Made by a program: the position numbers and the translations under genes. A stretch of 64,000 nucleotides of DNA, from the NCBI GenBank assembly GCA_900618425.1, contig UZAN01039898.1:23924-87923 (forward strand), written 5' to 3'. The notes under the pieces are model-generated. The model saw nothing but the letters and a program-made list of their open reading frames with translations. It was not told where the DNA came from and made no database searches. Numbering within the stretch: position 1 is the stretch's first letter; each line of letters starts with the position of its first letter. Source of the stretch: Echinostoma caproni. Its lineage: Eukaryota > Platyhelminthes > Trematoda > Plagiorchiida > Echinostomatidae. Positions 12,202-25,131 of the stretch are shown one piece after another.

Positions 12202-12375
12202 ACCATAATGCTTCTTCTTGCTCTCATGAGTAAAAATAGCTAAACACATACTTGCTTCTGATTAAAAAGAAGCATTTTTGATTCTTTGTTAGCAAACACA
12301 TGTGAAGAATTTATGTGTACAAACAGCTAGTGCAATTGATTTCGATTGAAAATAGGAGAAATAACAAAGGTTTAC

Positions 12376-14564
12376 TTGTTGAACAGTTTAGTACTCATAC
12401 TAGACTTTGATGTTTCGTACTGCTCCCGGAAAGCGGCACAGTTTCCGCAAGTGATACCGGGTCGCACGGAGTTGTAGGTCATATATTTGCTGTTTCTCGA
12501 TTCAGCCATCTTAATAAAACCGACTAGGCAACCGTGCGGAATTTGTGTCCCCAAGCCACCTCGTTTGGGCCACGACCTCAATCCGGAAGGTCTACGCTAG
12601 TCCATTCCGGTTTCTGTCGCTATGCCTTATTTGGAATTTGAATTATCAGCTGGTTCAAATACTTGTGTTTTTATTCGTACACTGAGAGCGAGCAAGTGTT
12701 TACAGAACAATTATACTCATTTACCCGTGGCGTTTTACACATAAATCTTTGGCTAACAGGCAAGCGAAAATAGTAACTTGTGAAATATCACCTTAAATAT
12801 ATGATCACATGGGTCAAAGAGTCAAAGGCTATTATTTAATATTCTTTTACTAGTAATAATGGAAAAGGTTTGAAATGCTTCATATTTAGCCGATTGCCGT
12901 TTTATGACAACTCGAAGTGGTACTTAGATTACAGGACGTTTAAATGCCAATGAGTGGGGATGCGGGGTTATGCAAGGCTTTGTGTTGAATTGCCTATCCA
13001 GGTGTTTCTTGTCTAGAGAGAGAGAGAGGAACACAGACCATACGTTGAATGTTCATCAGCAGTTTGATCAGCTCGGAGTTCTTGTTATCCATTTTATAGG
13101 CGCTTCCTAGATTCCAAATATAATTTTCACTCATTTGACCGCCAGGCTGCTTAACAATCCCATGTTCGCAAAAACAGGGATCAGAAGATTTTTGATATAC
13201 GTTTAAGCAGCAGGTTGTTCTGAATGAGTAAAGATCTGAGGCGAACCAATCACCTCTTTGAAAACTAGCAACGGTATTCATCAAAAGTGCTTTGCCGTTA
13301 CCGTTGAACTTCTTCGTAGAAAACCTACAGAATAACAGTGTAAGTGGTTCATAGAATGGTTGGGTTACACCGACAAATAAAAGGCTGTGCGATCTGAATG
13401 CCGCTGGTGATACCTTTCGTCTGTTTGATTGTATGGAAAAAAACATAAAACACACTGGAAATAATAACAAGTTCTGTGTCTGCCTTCGGTCTTCGCTTCG
13501 CAACTTCAAATCGCAAAACTATGTTGTGAATAAGGACTCAAATTATCTCCACTTTGCAGCTCCATGGGTAACACCCAAATAAAGTCAAATTATTCTCGTA
13601 CTTCGGGATTGTGTAGCGAATGATCTTTGCCCAGTTATAGAGGCGACCGCACACATTTGTAAGGCTCGAGATATCTAAGCAAACCTCAAAAGCCTGGTTC
13701 TACTATTCCATAATGCGATTTGTGCCATTTTACTGTTTCGAGAAAGTGCTTTTTCATGTAGAATTCATCCATCAATCGGATGTTTATGATTTGCGACGTA
13801 TCTGAAGTTTAAAATCAAATAGGATGAGATAACCAGGCCGTTTTTACAAGGTGTGCTAGGGTGTATATACTCAGGTGCAGCACTGTGGAAAACGTATCAT
13901 ACCACTTAACTTTGAGAAAACATGTTGCGCGTAAGCAATTTTTGCCATGCCTCTTGTTTCCCATTGTCATACCAGGCTAGAGAAAACTACGTGTCAGCCA
14001 TCAAAAACGATGGGCAAAAATCCGGGACAGATTTATTAGATAGAGTGGGCGTTCCGGATTCCGTGGCCAGTTGGCTGAGAACTCTAAAGGTCATAACAAT
14101 AAAGGCGTTTTTCGTGTTGTCGTTTTCTTTCCGGACAGAATGATCAAAAGGAAGTGCATGCATAATTAGGTTGAGCATAGAGAGTTCCTTTCTTCCTCCC
14201 TCGCAAAGCAAGCTTAGTTGCTATTACCTTATACATTGATATTTCTTAATGTATAGTGTCAATTTTGCAATAATTGGCGAAGATAGTTTCACTGCATATA
14301 CTTGTTATGCGAACATGTTTCTGGAATTTTCATTATATTTACTGAATTGGATATTAAGCATGTAGCTTCTGAGTTGTTATAAATAGTCACATTGTACGTA
14401 TCCCCCTAGGTTAGAGGAACGAAATTTGAATTGAATTATCGATCTCAGGAAATAAGTGCACTCACAGCCGAACTATTCGAACAAAAAAATCAGCGACCGA
14501 CATCTTCGCCTCCAAGCTTCCATAAACTAGAAATATATAAACGAAAGCAGTCACTCTCCAAAGC
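12376..14564 (-). CDS. Candidate three-exon gene fragment, unrecognised product
   Basis: Three minus-strand segments join in phase. Exon 14564-14466 follows a long pyrimidine tract (tctgtttcttataattttcctcc) and ends at GCT/GTGAGT. It reads VTAFVYIFLVYG and onward, hydrophobic. Exon 13324-13044 follows acceptor ttattctgtag, reads FSTKKFNGNGKALLMNTVAS then GDWFASDLYSF, and ends AAC/GTATGG. Exon 12523-12376 follows ttgcctag, reads GFIKMAESRNSKYM then GITCGNCAAF, and ends CAA/GTAAAC. Phases are 2 then 1, matching at both joins. The middle open frame (12994-13509) is the second longest in the window (171 codons) and is somewhat longer than chance predicts. The product has paired cysteines but no family was recognised. 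The hammerhead inverted repeat lies just downstream. Confidence 0.3.
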
Positions 14565-16311
14565 CTCGTTAACGGTAGCAGATTAGGAGGAAAATTATAA
14601 GAAACAGATATCAGTGAAAACAGAATAGTCGTACATCGTAATGAAATAAAATTCATCCAAAAATCACCATGATCATCTTATAAATAGGTCTTGAAAATAT
14701 TGGGACTAGCGAGAATTCGCCGTGATCACAAACTATTCCAGCTTGATCCATCAACTATGGCTCATATATAACCAGTCCATAACAAATCTTGAAATATGCT
14801 GGCAATGATTTACTTTCAATTATTGTCGCAGAGTGGGCAGTCAATCCAGGTGGTAGCATTTTCCTTAGAGCTACATCGTCGAATAGCTGCATGCCGATAG
14901 CCGGGCCAGTTTCAGCTGTCAAATCTTTTGATCTGTCACAACTCGTGCAACGTGATTGCTGTTTAGAAGTGAGTGCAGCAAAGGGGCAAATGTGTCACTA
15001 GTAATGTTGTCCAAACAGACAGTGAGAAAACTGTAAATTAACCTTAAGTCCCGAAAAAACTCCAAAATTCAGAGGAAGAAGATCACGTGCTGTCGCGTAG
15101 GGGTTATTGATATGCAAACAGCTCACATCGCTTCATTATCAAAACCATAAACTGCATGACAGTTTGCACAATTTGCCAATTTTACTGATCATATCCGAAT
15201 AGTGACAACTTTCATCCACCGGGTACGTTGAACTTGATCCCTGACTGTTGATTGAGTGTGCTTCCGATGAGAATTGACCTCTGTTGACCGGGAAATAAAA
15301 CAAATCATGTCAACATGAATCTATAAATCATTGTGCTCAGGCATGGATGTTGCAATGAAACATTGCATGAGTGGATTCAGTCTAGACCCTAAACAACCTA
15401 GTGAGTAAATTCCATTGAGGTCGAGGTCCCCTCGAACAACACTGGTTCCTTTAAACCATATGCAATTGTCTACGTATCTCTGGCAAGATGCTCAACAATG
15501 GTGCAAGAATACAGTGAAAAAGCAAGATCAAATCTGAACTCATCCATCAGCTATCAGACTAGATTGAATTCATCCATGCAATGATTCATTGCGGAATCCG
15601 TGTTTGACCGATTTATCGATCCATCTTAGCGGGATTCTTTTCCTTAGTCGATGACAGAGGTCACTTAACACCCAGTTCGTTTATTCTTATCGGAAGCACA
15701 CTTGGTCAACAATTAGGGACATGCCGTTCTCGGGTTGCAGTGGCTGGACGTATAGTCAAACCCAATCCTACGGAAACTTTCTTCCTCGCTGGGTAACTCA
15801 CTCACAAAGTACTTTTATTTGTCTGTGGTGAAGTCGGTTCACCCCAGCTGGACGGCATTTTTATAGACTTGATCACATCTTTGATTAATGACGGAAGAAG
15901 CACCAATCAATTTCTGGGGTTCCCAATAGAATGTGATTGGTTGAATTCCCTTGAAGTTTCAACCGTTTCACTTGAAGTTGAACATGGTAGTTTCCCTCCG
16001 AAACCACCAGTGTTTCGGTATATATTCACAGATTCTGGTTGATAAACAACATTTTTCTTGCGACGTAGCTGTGAACGTAGGTACGTCGACTTAACTGTGA
16101 TTACCGTGGTAGTAATGATGTCACACCTGATGCAACCTTAACATATGAGACCTGACATTCTCTGCTAATACTTTCACCATTTTCACTACACTCTTTGAAC
16201 TATTTCATCTCCATATCATATTTTTGTCATCTATCTTAACAGTCATTCTCTAACTACATCTAAATCAGGCTATTTACTTTTCCACCACGTCGTTCAAACA
16301 AGCCATTTAAC

Positions 16312-16502
16312 CTTATAAGTTTCTTCGTTTGACATGATTCCATAACATTCGTTTAGAGCTGAATGTAAGCGCACAAAAATGATGGCCAGTATCAATTCTG
16401 TCCAAATGTCTTCTTGAGTAGAAGAACCGTGTTGCCTGAGTACCTGTATGTGTGTGCCTAACTGAATGCAGCTTATCAACAAGGACCATAGGTTCATTTG
16501 GA
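16312..16502 (-). CDS. Candidate exon pair, unrecognised product
   Basis: The minus-strand exon 16502-16444 follows an excellent pyrimidine tract and acceptor (tctttctgttgttcctctag), reads PNEPMVLVDKLHSVRHTHT and ends at CAG/GTACTC. After a 31-nt putative intron, 16412-16312 reads DIWTELILAIIFVRLHSALN and ends at AAG/GTTAAA. Phase 1 matches at the join. Very short introns occur in trematodes. The frame belongs to an open stretch of about 145 codons, which is near chance level. No family was recognised. Confidence 0.2.
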
Positions 16503-19500
16503 CTAGAGGAACAACAGAAAGAACTGAAAACGGCCCTACAATAGCAACAACCTCTACCTTCAGTTTCCTCGTTGGCAAAGCAATCATTTCTCTTGGAAGC
16601 CCTAGAGAACCACAAGGTAAAGAGGTGTAAACATTTTGCATGTAAATCTTTTTCGCTAAAATGTATCTCGTTTTGGTGTGGTTTTGAAATCGTGCAGCCA
16701 ATGCGCTGAATATTATTTTTATTGTCATCATAGAACGAGGTTGTACTACCGTGGTTTAGGATATTTTAATCAGTGTTTCGTTTACGGACTTGAGTTCATC
16801 ATATGGTTCTCAGCCTCTGAATCAATATATCCACCCACAGGATTACTGAACTCGTTTGGTTCTTCAGGGTCGATGTTTCCACTGACAGGTGCAATGTTCT
16901 GTCCACGGAGGAATTTTTCAGTGATAATTCACTTAACTAACCAAATTGTCTGAGTTAGGAGTTCACACAAACTCTTCTTGTGCTCATCATTGCCGGAAGA
17001 GTAGGATCACGTGTGAAAGCCAACCGTTGTATATGCTTCCCTTTTTCACAGCAGTACTTTCAACTGTGGCGAATTTGATCGGACAAGAGAAACCGTTTCC
17101 TTTCATGCTCACCTAACAAAATAAACACCTGTGTTGTATGGTTTTCTAATCTTTTGCTGTGTCCACTTTGTATTCACATGTTAATATGCTTGAAGCCCCT
17201 TGAATGAGTGAGTGGTACTCGTATGAAAAGCCGCTGAATAATACGGTCACTTGGTTTAACGATCTCGCCCTGTTCTTTGGTTAACTGACGACAACCTAAG
17301 AGGAGGGTTAACATCCAACCGTTTGAGAGGTTTCACAAAATGTGTGATGTAAATGGTTCTCTCCGGCACTCAGATTTACAATGACTCTCTGTTTATCAAG
17401 TGATGCTCGTAGTTCTAGCCCCCTGTGTGGAGTGAGAAAATTGTAAACCAATACCGAATGGAATCGCTGGCATATTTATAGTGCCCCATGCAATCCGACT
17501 GTAGTCCACTAGATGTATCGTTTCCAATTTCGATGCAAAACTGCAGTGCACAAAGTGGTTTGTTTTATAAGGGTTAAGCCAATTGTTCATCAATTTCGAT
17601 TTTTCAAACTCAGTATCATGCAGAGTTTACCAGATAAAACCTTTTGTCTTGATAATCCACTGTAACGTTCGCAGAGTGTCACAACATTGAGCATATAGAA
17701 AGCCGGGGTTGGAACCAAGGAAAACTTTGTTCAGACTGTCTTGAAGTTGGTGACAAGACATATTATGACTGGGAAAATCGATCGGTACATTGAAGATCCT
17801 TTCTCGGTAAATGATTATTATCCTGAAAGCTTTCTAGCAATCTAAGATCGCTTCGGTCATGCACAAGCGGAACAACTCTGCAATGGGAGTTGCAGGGTGT
17901 TTGGCACAAGTTTGTAATATAGCAGGGCCCATGAGTCAAGTCATTGGGTCTTGTCCGACTTAAAGTGCTTCAAAACTGTGAGAACGTCAATCGTGAAACA
18001 AAATAAGTCTTTTCAGAGGAATCGAAAGACAACGTTAGACAACTAGAACCGGAGGATGCATGAAGTTGCAAATATNTATGGTTCTTCCACGTCAGGATTG
18101 AAGCTGCTACGTGTTCCACAGATTATCTTCAACGACGGCAACATTTCGTGCACTTGCTGTTACTCGGAATAGCCTCAAAATACATCCAATTCAAGCACTG
18201 TTGCTCTACCTTAATGAGGCTCGATAGTCATTTAGCATCATTGCTCCTGCCATTAATATATGCCTTTTGCTTATCACGATGAAGCCGTTTTAGAAGAGGC
18301 AATGAAAATCTGTTAGTACGGATGAGTGCAGCCTAGATGGGGTACTACAAATTGAAGCAGAAATAATGGCAGCTGGTGAGCTGTTTTGAATCCCGAGAAT
18401 TACTATAATAGGAGAAAATAAAAATTCGGTTGAAGAAATCACATCTTGAATTCTAGTTAGGCTATCTGGGGTACGATTCCTATTATTGTTAGGATCATTA
18501 TTTATGCTTGTTGATGCTGATGAAGTATGCTATAGATTTTGGGATGTAAAAAAATGTACAGTGATTCCCTCTCCTAATTGGCCCATTTTGAAAAATCCCA
18601 TCAAGCTTGACCTCCAAATGAGTAGCAAACGGCACAAGATTTACCAAACCTAAATTCTTATAAAAGAAATAACGAAATGAATGAAATCACCAGGGGAAAT
18701 GCACATGGGCTGGTTGAAGCCTGTTACTAATTGTGTCGAATGTCGGGAACGTGCATATCAGGGGCAAATTATGTTTGTTAGCAGGACATTATATTTACTA
18801 CAAAAATGTGGTTTACGGGGAACGGAAGCACAGTAAAATTTTTAGTATCAAAATGAAACAAATGATGAAAGTTGCTGCACCACCCACGGTTAACGAATAT
18901 GGCAACTCCGACATCTCTGTTATTAAAATTCACAGTCTGATTAACTCAGAAAATATTGATTCCACCACCATCACAAAGTAGAGAAAACCCAACGTCTTCG
19001 AGAGACTTTTCGTGTAGCACACTTTTGATTGCATCAATTTTTTTCCCCATAGGTGAGCGGATATAAGTGGAAATAGCAGCAGGAACGGACAGTGGATTGA
19101 TGCGGAGCCGCCTAACAGCGACCCTTCAAATAGCACAATTTTTTGCAATCCTTGTCGTTTCTTCTCCAAGCGGCTGTAAGGTTTTCTCGCACAATACGAA
19201 AAAGACAAAAAAAGTTATATCCACGCGCGATCAAACGCAATCATGTCAAAACTTTTCGGTCGTCGGACGGCATTTGATCTCAGAAATTGTGGAAATTGAT
19301 TCGATAGCATATTTCAAGATGTAGATCAAGTTTGATTATTGAGTGATTACATTGAAGAATGTTCATTTATTTGGGTACTTAAACCCGGAAGATAATTTAT
19401 TAGGTAGCTGTTTCTGCACGAAACATTCCAGTGTACGAAACAAGAATGATTACATCCACAGTAGACAACTTCATACGCTCTATTTCAGAAAAACGCCTGC

Positions 19501-20814
19501 TTTTGACGGAACTGAAATGTACATCCATTTGCAAACTGCCGTGATGGGAATCAAAAGAGAATGTTTCGCAAAAGGGATTTCTCACGCTCTGACTATGTCA
19601 TTCGTACAGGCATGAGTAAACACACAGCAACGATCCGGGGAGCAGACCCTGTTTCACATGAGTTTTTTAGATGAATGCAAACAAACCAGTCATCGAATAA
19701 ACATGCGCGAGGTGTTCGTGTGAACCACAAAAGAGAGACTGAATAATTCGTAGTGAATTCTGCGAAACAAACAAGGAGACAAACAATATTTCGCGCTAAA
19801 ATCAAACAATAAAATGTGGACAGTACAGCAAATGAACTTTGCCGTCATTTCATAGAGAATATGTGTCTGATGGAATCCAAAGGGCTGTATCGTTTTGCTC
19901 TACTGGTCATAAAGCATTCTCCAAGTTTTACGCAATGCAAAGGATAAGTTACCCAATGGATTATACAAACAACAAAGAAAAAATAGAAAACCGGTTTTAG
20001 GCCAAAATGTCAGTTTTACTGATGTGATGAACCATTTTATGCAGGGAAACTAGCAGTACCGTAAAGACGCACTTTGATATTGTTAACGTCAATGAGTAGT
20101 AGGAATGGAGGAAAATCCATATAAACTGCAACGTTTTGGATTAGGCGCTTGAATAGAGAAAGAATTAAAAACGGGTGGGGGCATAGATTAAGCAATTTTC
20201 ATTTTTCTCGAAAAAGGGTGACTGCGATGGCGGTGGTGTTCAGCCGGATTTTCAAAATCACCTGGGAAGGTGACTCAAAATTTACGGTCGGTTATCTGAA
20301 ACATATATTACTTGGGGAAAACGAATAGACAAGCTCGTCAGAATAGATTTCATTCTTATGATGTTCGTTAAGAGACCGAGAGTGAAAAAGAGAGAATAGA
20401 AAAATGAAGAATGCACGACTGTTATGGATAAATCAGTTACGAGATAAATGAATGTATGTTTAACATGGACCTGTAAGTCTCTGCGAAGAACAGAGGAATT
20501 CCCGTGTCGGACGTGAGTAAGGGATTGATAAGAAGCGGAAAATCAGGAAAAATGCGCCTGAATACGCAGGTTGTATTCATCTGGAAATGCAAATGTAATA
20601 TGTAACATTTCAAGAAGGGTTTCATTTAAACAAATGGTTTTATTTTCTTGTGAACTTATGTGACATGGAAGCGAACAACTAACGGTACTCGATAACTTGT
20701 AGAAAATCTCAATTGGTCAAATCAACCCCAGGTTTGACAGTATTTAATCGAAACAACCAGCGAAATCGACTAAAAACCCGACTCAACTCAAACAGACATA
20801 GACAGTCTAGTTTG

Positions 20815-21314
20815 TTAAATGGCGGATAGCTCAGACGCAGTGGTTTGCAATAGTGGCATGCTCAAAACGGATTCTAATATTGGAACAAAAAAAGTAGTTT
20901 GGAAATATGAGGGATTTTTGTTGATTTTTCCATCAGTCTGGCTCTCGTGGAAATAATGCTTTAAAAATAACCACAACATAATTTTTATTTTTGATCGATA
21001 CATTAGCTGTGCCTCTCTTACCATTCGCATAAATAACTTCGTTTCTTAAACGTTACTTCCATCGATCAAATACCGTTTAAAATCAGTTGACTGACATTGG
21101 GGAGGTCAGTTATGGTTTGCCCAACGATCAAATTGTTGCATGCAAATCCAGGATGAAGGTAATGAACTCCGATGTTTATCGATTTGTAATCAATACAAAG
21201 TAAAAATAACTGATTTAACAGTTTCACTTTCAGACCACCAGAAGTGAAAGCCGAAATAGATAATTCTACTTGTAGATTCTGCAAATTTGTATTGAATAGC
21301 CGATCACATTTCAT
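20815..21314 (-). CDS. Candidate terminal exons, unrecognised product
   Basis: The minus-strand segment 21314-21074 is open for 80 codons (contains GLKVKLLNQLFLLCIDYKS and NLIVGQTITDLPNVSQL) and ends at ACG/GTATTT. After a possible 29-nt intron, 21044-20815 continues in phase (ETKLFMRMVREAQLMYRS) to a TAA stop at 20815-20817. Together they give about 155 in-frame codons. The intron is at the lower limit for any metazoan. An alternative reading is two unrelated chance frames. Confidence 0.2.
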
Positions 21315-23849
21315 GTTCTCTTCAAACTGCTGAGAGTAACCATCGCAGATGTGATTTTGCTACGCAATTTGTACTGATGTCAGCTCAACAACTCTGAGCA
21401 TAGAACAAGCTTCTCGGACGTTCACAATGCCGAATCCACGGAACAGTTCATCGAATGCCATATTCCCATATGCATATACTCTGTGGTTAGATGGTGAATG
21501 CTTGAATTAGCCCATTTGGTTTTTTACAGGTTCCAGGCACTGTTGATGATCATCAGTGTGGGTATCACTCCTTGAAAGCTCGTTAAGTTTCCCACTAGTT
21601 TAAGGCATTTAAACGGAATGGAAATGTTTGTGATAATCGAAAAAGAGCACTGAACAGTTGTTTCGTCCTGTTTCGAACTGGTCTATGAGTAGGAACGGTA
21701 GTTGTGAAAATTATTAATCTTTCCTGATTGGAATAATTCACTACACTTTTAGTTTGAAATTTCGTATTCATTAGTAATTTTAACTTTTATCCGGGTACAA
21801 ATATCGTATTAGACAGATCAATCCAGTTTTGAAGTAAATAGTTTTGTGAAATGTTTGTGTGATTCGATGGCCACGAGTAAGGAATTGGCTAGCAGAAATA
21901 CAATCTTAATACGGGGAAAATTCATTGATATTTCTTCCCTAACGGATTGTTCTCGGTTTTAATTTCGTTTTTATAATGTTTGAACTTTATTGTATATTGA
22001 AAGTACTGTCTTTCTATTTAAAATTTGAATACATAAGTGAGAAACATGGGTTTACACAATGTATTCAGGGTTATTTCAGTGCATTTGTTGGCGTGCATAC
22101 CGTAGTCAGAGTGATTTTTATAGTCATTGAGACACCGTGAGAGGCTAATTATAAAGGAAACCAAGACAGAAAGACAAAAAAGCGAGAGAGTAGAAATCAA
22201 TCACTATGGCGAATCTAATGTAACTAACGTTGTTTGAATTGGTCTGGTTCAAGCGTTTGGATGACTAGAGCCTCGGCGAAAAACATAAACTTCTTGAAAA
22301 TGAATTTCTGTATCCAAATGGAGCTCGCGCTTTAATAACTTTAAAAAATTAGATGGTGATCTTCTGGATTCCAGGATAATTTCATAGGATTCCACTAGAA
22401 CTGAAACGAATATAAATCTTCATTTGATTAATGCTTTGGTCAGATTTTTCTACCAAAAAGCGAACTGAATTCATTTTCCTAATGGGAGAACTGTACAAAT
22501 CAATACACTCACTTTTAATGTTGTTTTACCATAAAAACAAACAATGTACAAAATGAGGGCTGACCAAGTTCTATTAGATATAGCTTAGGAACATGTCAAA
22601 TGGAATAATTCGGCGGTTTTAAATACATTTGAACGCAAAAACACCAAGTGGTTTTAATCTAAACTGATCAGCTATTATATATTAACCACCTTAGGGTATA
22701 AAGAAGAAAGAATCTGGTGGAGTACTATACTAACAGAAGAGTTTGATGTTCAGTTTGCTTGAATTGACAAAAACTTCGCAAATCAGTCACTACCCATCAG
22801 AGTTATTTTGCAGATAGACAGGGTAGCCCTGTATCTACCTATTCAAACATAAAATGTGCCACAGACACCGGTTAGGCTGTAGTGGAATGATTTCAGCAAC
22901 TAATCATGCAATATTTCAATCATTAGTCATATGTTTTGAAATATACATCCTACAGATTCACTTTATTCACCCCTCAACTGTAAATCGAATTGCAGTAAAC
23001 AAATGGGCAATGGGATATATCAAAGGTAGAATACTGTTTAGAGAAGGAATTCATCCCATAGTGTTGCATTGGAAGAACGTCAAAATTTCGTTCCGGGTAA
23101 GTTCAAATCAGAGGAAAATTTATAAGAAAGCCTTTCCAATGGAAAGATCACTAACTGACGTTGCTTAATTGAATTTCACGTTCCGATTCAGTTATTTAAC
23201 GTCGAAGAAAAAAATTGTTCCGAAAAATTAAATGGAAAATAATTTAACTCTCTGAAGTCTTCAACTTCCATCGGTTACATTTTTACTTCATTCATTTACG
23301 CCTCAACTTGCTTCAGTTGAAGACACGATGAAAACGATTTCAGGAAGTCGAAGCGATCAATGAAAGTGCTGATATACAACACAGAACATGGGGAAGGTCT
23401 GACGGTGTTAGTGGGCTTCGAACACACGTCCATTGAGGCGAACATTTGGTGACTTTAACCACCTGGTCTCAAACCTTGGAATAAATAGTAGTATTCTTGT
23501 TCGTGCAATGTTCTCAACATTGACCGAGAAAACTGCTCGTTTTAAATTGAATACCGTGGTTGGTTTTATTGGAGAAGTTATGGAGCACTTATGAATTCTA
23601 TTTTAGTAACTACTGATCCTTTTTGGTTTAGACCGAATCCGTCACGGATCAACTGCACGAACGGTCACAGACTTACATGGTAGAATGCCCTACTAACTGC
23701 GTTTACTCTAGCACCATATGTTTGAGCACTTATCTTTTATTGGATTTTGGTGGTATAATAGAAGTGATGGAGGATTTTGTATTTTGCATGCAACTACTGG
23801 TGAAGTTTGAAATATTTTTGATGAAATCATAATTCTGAAAGATTGTGCT

Positions 23850-24070
23850 ACGTTGAACAAGGTGAAATAGCTGCAACAAGCCAGCGAAGTGAGTGTATGA
23901 AAAGACTTAACTTTATGGTTGCGAGACCCTGAATTTGCTAGTAGAAGATATCCGTCTACTAGAAGTTTTCGATTATCGGTATTTACACAGTTTAGCCCCT
24001 GTTGGATGGAGCGAACGGGTTAGTGACGTGGAGGTAGGCCGTCGTGTGTTTGGGAGTCTGTCAGGCATAA
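23850..24070 (+). mobile_element. RTE C-terminal fragment
   Basis: A short plus-strand piece of the RTE C-terminal domain. It reads YGCETLNLLVEDIRLLEVF, then DYRYLHSLAPVGWSERVSD and VEVGRRVFG. This matches the family block YGCETWxLRVEDxRxLxVFDHRCLRxIAxxxWxxRxSNxEVRRRVLG. The upstream YGCETL begins near 23911. Sequence past 24070 no longer matches and the preceding RT is missing, so this is an isolated fragment of about 150-200 bases. It is closer in sequence to the copy at 1-3018 (VDDIHRIEVFSY) than to the copy at 25015-26346. Confidence 0.75.
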
Positions 24071-24765
24071 ACCATAACTAAAGGAAGCCAACAGTTTGAT
24101 ATAAATTGTAATGTATTAGCCTGTGGAAGAATCACCGCAAACGAGCTTGTTCGCCACTCTGTGCTGAGTGCGTGTCGCTCCTCTTTGTTACCAGTGCCTG
24201 AGGCATGCTCAGTTAGTGTCTTTGATTTAGCTTTTCGTTTTCTTGCGTTTAGCCAAGGTGATTGACTTTACTTTGCTCGTAACTACTGCCACAATTAAAA
24301 AATTGAAGCACTCTCTTTGATTGATAAATTGCTCACATATAGCGACGAAACATGTACTCACACCGTTGACCGATAGATATACATTTTTATCTTACGCCGG
24401 TATGGGGACGTGAGACTTTGTTTAACTTTTACGCAATCACCACATTAATCAGAGAACCCGGTTCTGAAGAACGAAGCTGCGTATTCTTTCATTCGGGAGA
24501 GCTGCGAATACCTATACAATACCTATACACGTACCTATAAAATTCAATGAAAGATGTTTGACCGGTGAGCAGAATATGCATGCTTCACGTTTCGTGTGAT
24601 TATATTTACTGCATGTACTGGTTCACTGCATAATGAAAAAAGAAAGAAAGCGGAAAATATATCAATAGCTTTAACTCACTTTTTGAAAAAAGGTTTTCTA
24701 AATCGGTGCATCGTTATTTGACCAGACGAACACTAACACAAACTCGACTTTCGTTCATATATCAG

Positions 24766-25011
24766 ATAAGGTGTTCAAAGAAAACAACGACACCGATGAA
24801 CTGGGGAAACAGATTTGAAGATTTGAGATCAACAGTTTGGGGAAGAGTGAAACAGGAACCACAAGAAACTCAATCACGATTGTTTAGTTGGTTTCAGCGG
24901 ATATGTTGCATGTTTCAAAAAGATTTTCCCACTCCTAACAAATGTACACCTCTATCTATTGAAAATGGTTTGTTAAAACCGCAGAATAATACCAAACTCT
25001 ATACCGAGTGA
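24766..25011 (+). CDS. Candidate terminal exon just upstream of an RTE insertion
   Basis: An open frame follows acceptor cgttcatatatcag and ends in TGA. It reads NWGNRFEDLRSTVWGRVK, then FSWFQRICCMFQKDF. It stops within about 10 bases of the point where RTE sequence begins (near 25020). It might be the last exon of a host gene with a LINE inserted beyond its stop, or a chance frame. No family was recognised and the length is within chance. Confidence 0.15.
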   Translation: MRCSKKTTTPMNWGNRFEDLRSTVWGRVKQEPQETQSRLFSWFQRICCMFQKDFPTPNKCTPLSIENGLLKPQNNTKLYTE

Positions 25012-25131
25012 ACCATGTCAGCCGATATGGCACCTAGGCTTCTCGTCGGTATTATAATCCGTCGATGGTCTGTCACACGCGAACGGTGCACGCTTAAGAA
25101 CCGGGCTCATTTTTAACGTTGCGAAGGATGT

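Larger units (their letters stand above)
11929..12228. repeat. 78-bp near-perfect inverted repeat with 144-bp spacer
   Basis: The left arm (11929-12006) and right arm (12151-12228) are reverse complements with two mismatches, about 97% identity. Each arm carries the hammerhead-like sequence described separately. The spacer 12007-12150 shows no coding. Inverted terminal segments of this kind are known as partial, head-to-head PLE or retrozyme insertions. The high arm identity suggests a recent origin or conversion between arms, compared with the heavily mutated LINE copies in the window. Confidence 0.95.
14657..23849. other. Long stretch without recognised genes; several weak exon candidates
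   Basis: No transposon protein or known host protein was recognised. Candidate exons at 16312-16502 and 20815-21314 (both minus) have their own entries. Weaker ones on the minus strand are 17539-17468 after acceptor tgcactgcag, 19115-18950 (contains SPMGKKIDAIKSVLHEK) and 20590-20480 after acceptor tttgcatttccag. At 19343-19615 both strands are open, so no strand can be chosen. A tRNA-like A-box (gcggatagctcag) at 20821-20833 lacks a convincing B-box. An N lies at 18076. Confidence 0.35.

Noticed and set aside
13976..14089. Plus-strand 38-codon exon between ataccag and AAG/GTCATA
   Set aside because: Weak donor, and it lies inside the putative intron of the minus-strand candidate at 12376-14564.
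18733..18981. 82-codon plus-strand open frame
   Set aside because: Overlaps an equally plausible minus-strand frame; no family, no good splice sites.
19343..19615. Open frames on both strands
   Set aside because: Each strand looks equally coding-like, so neither can be supported.
20815..20890. tRNA-like start gcggatagctcag
   Set aside because: B-box is poor (GGATTCTAATATT) and no acceptor stem pairs.
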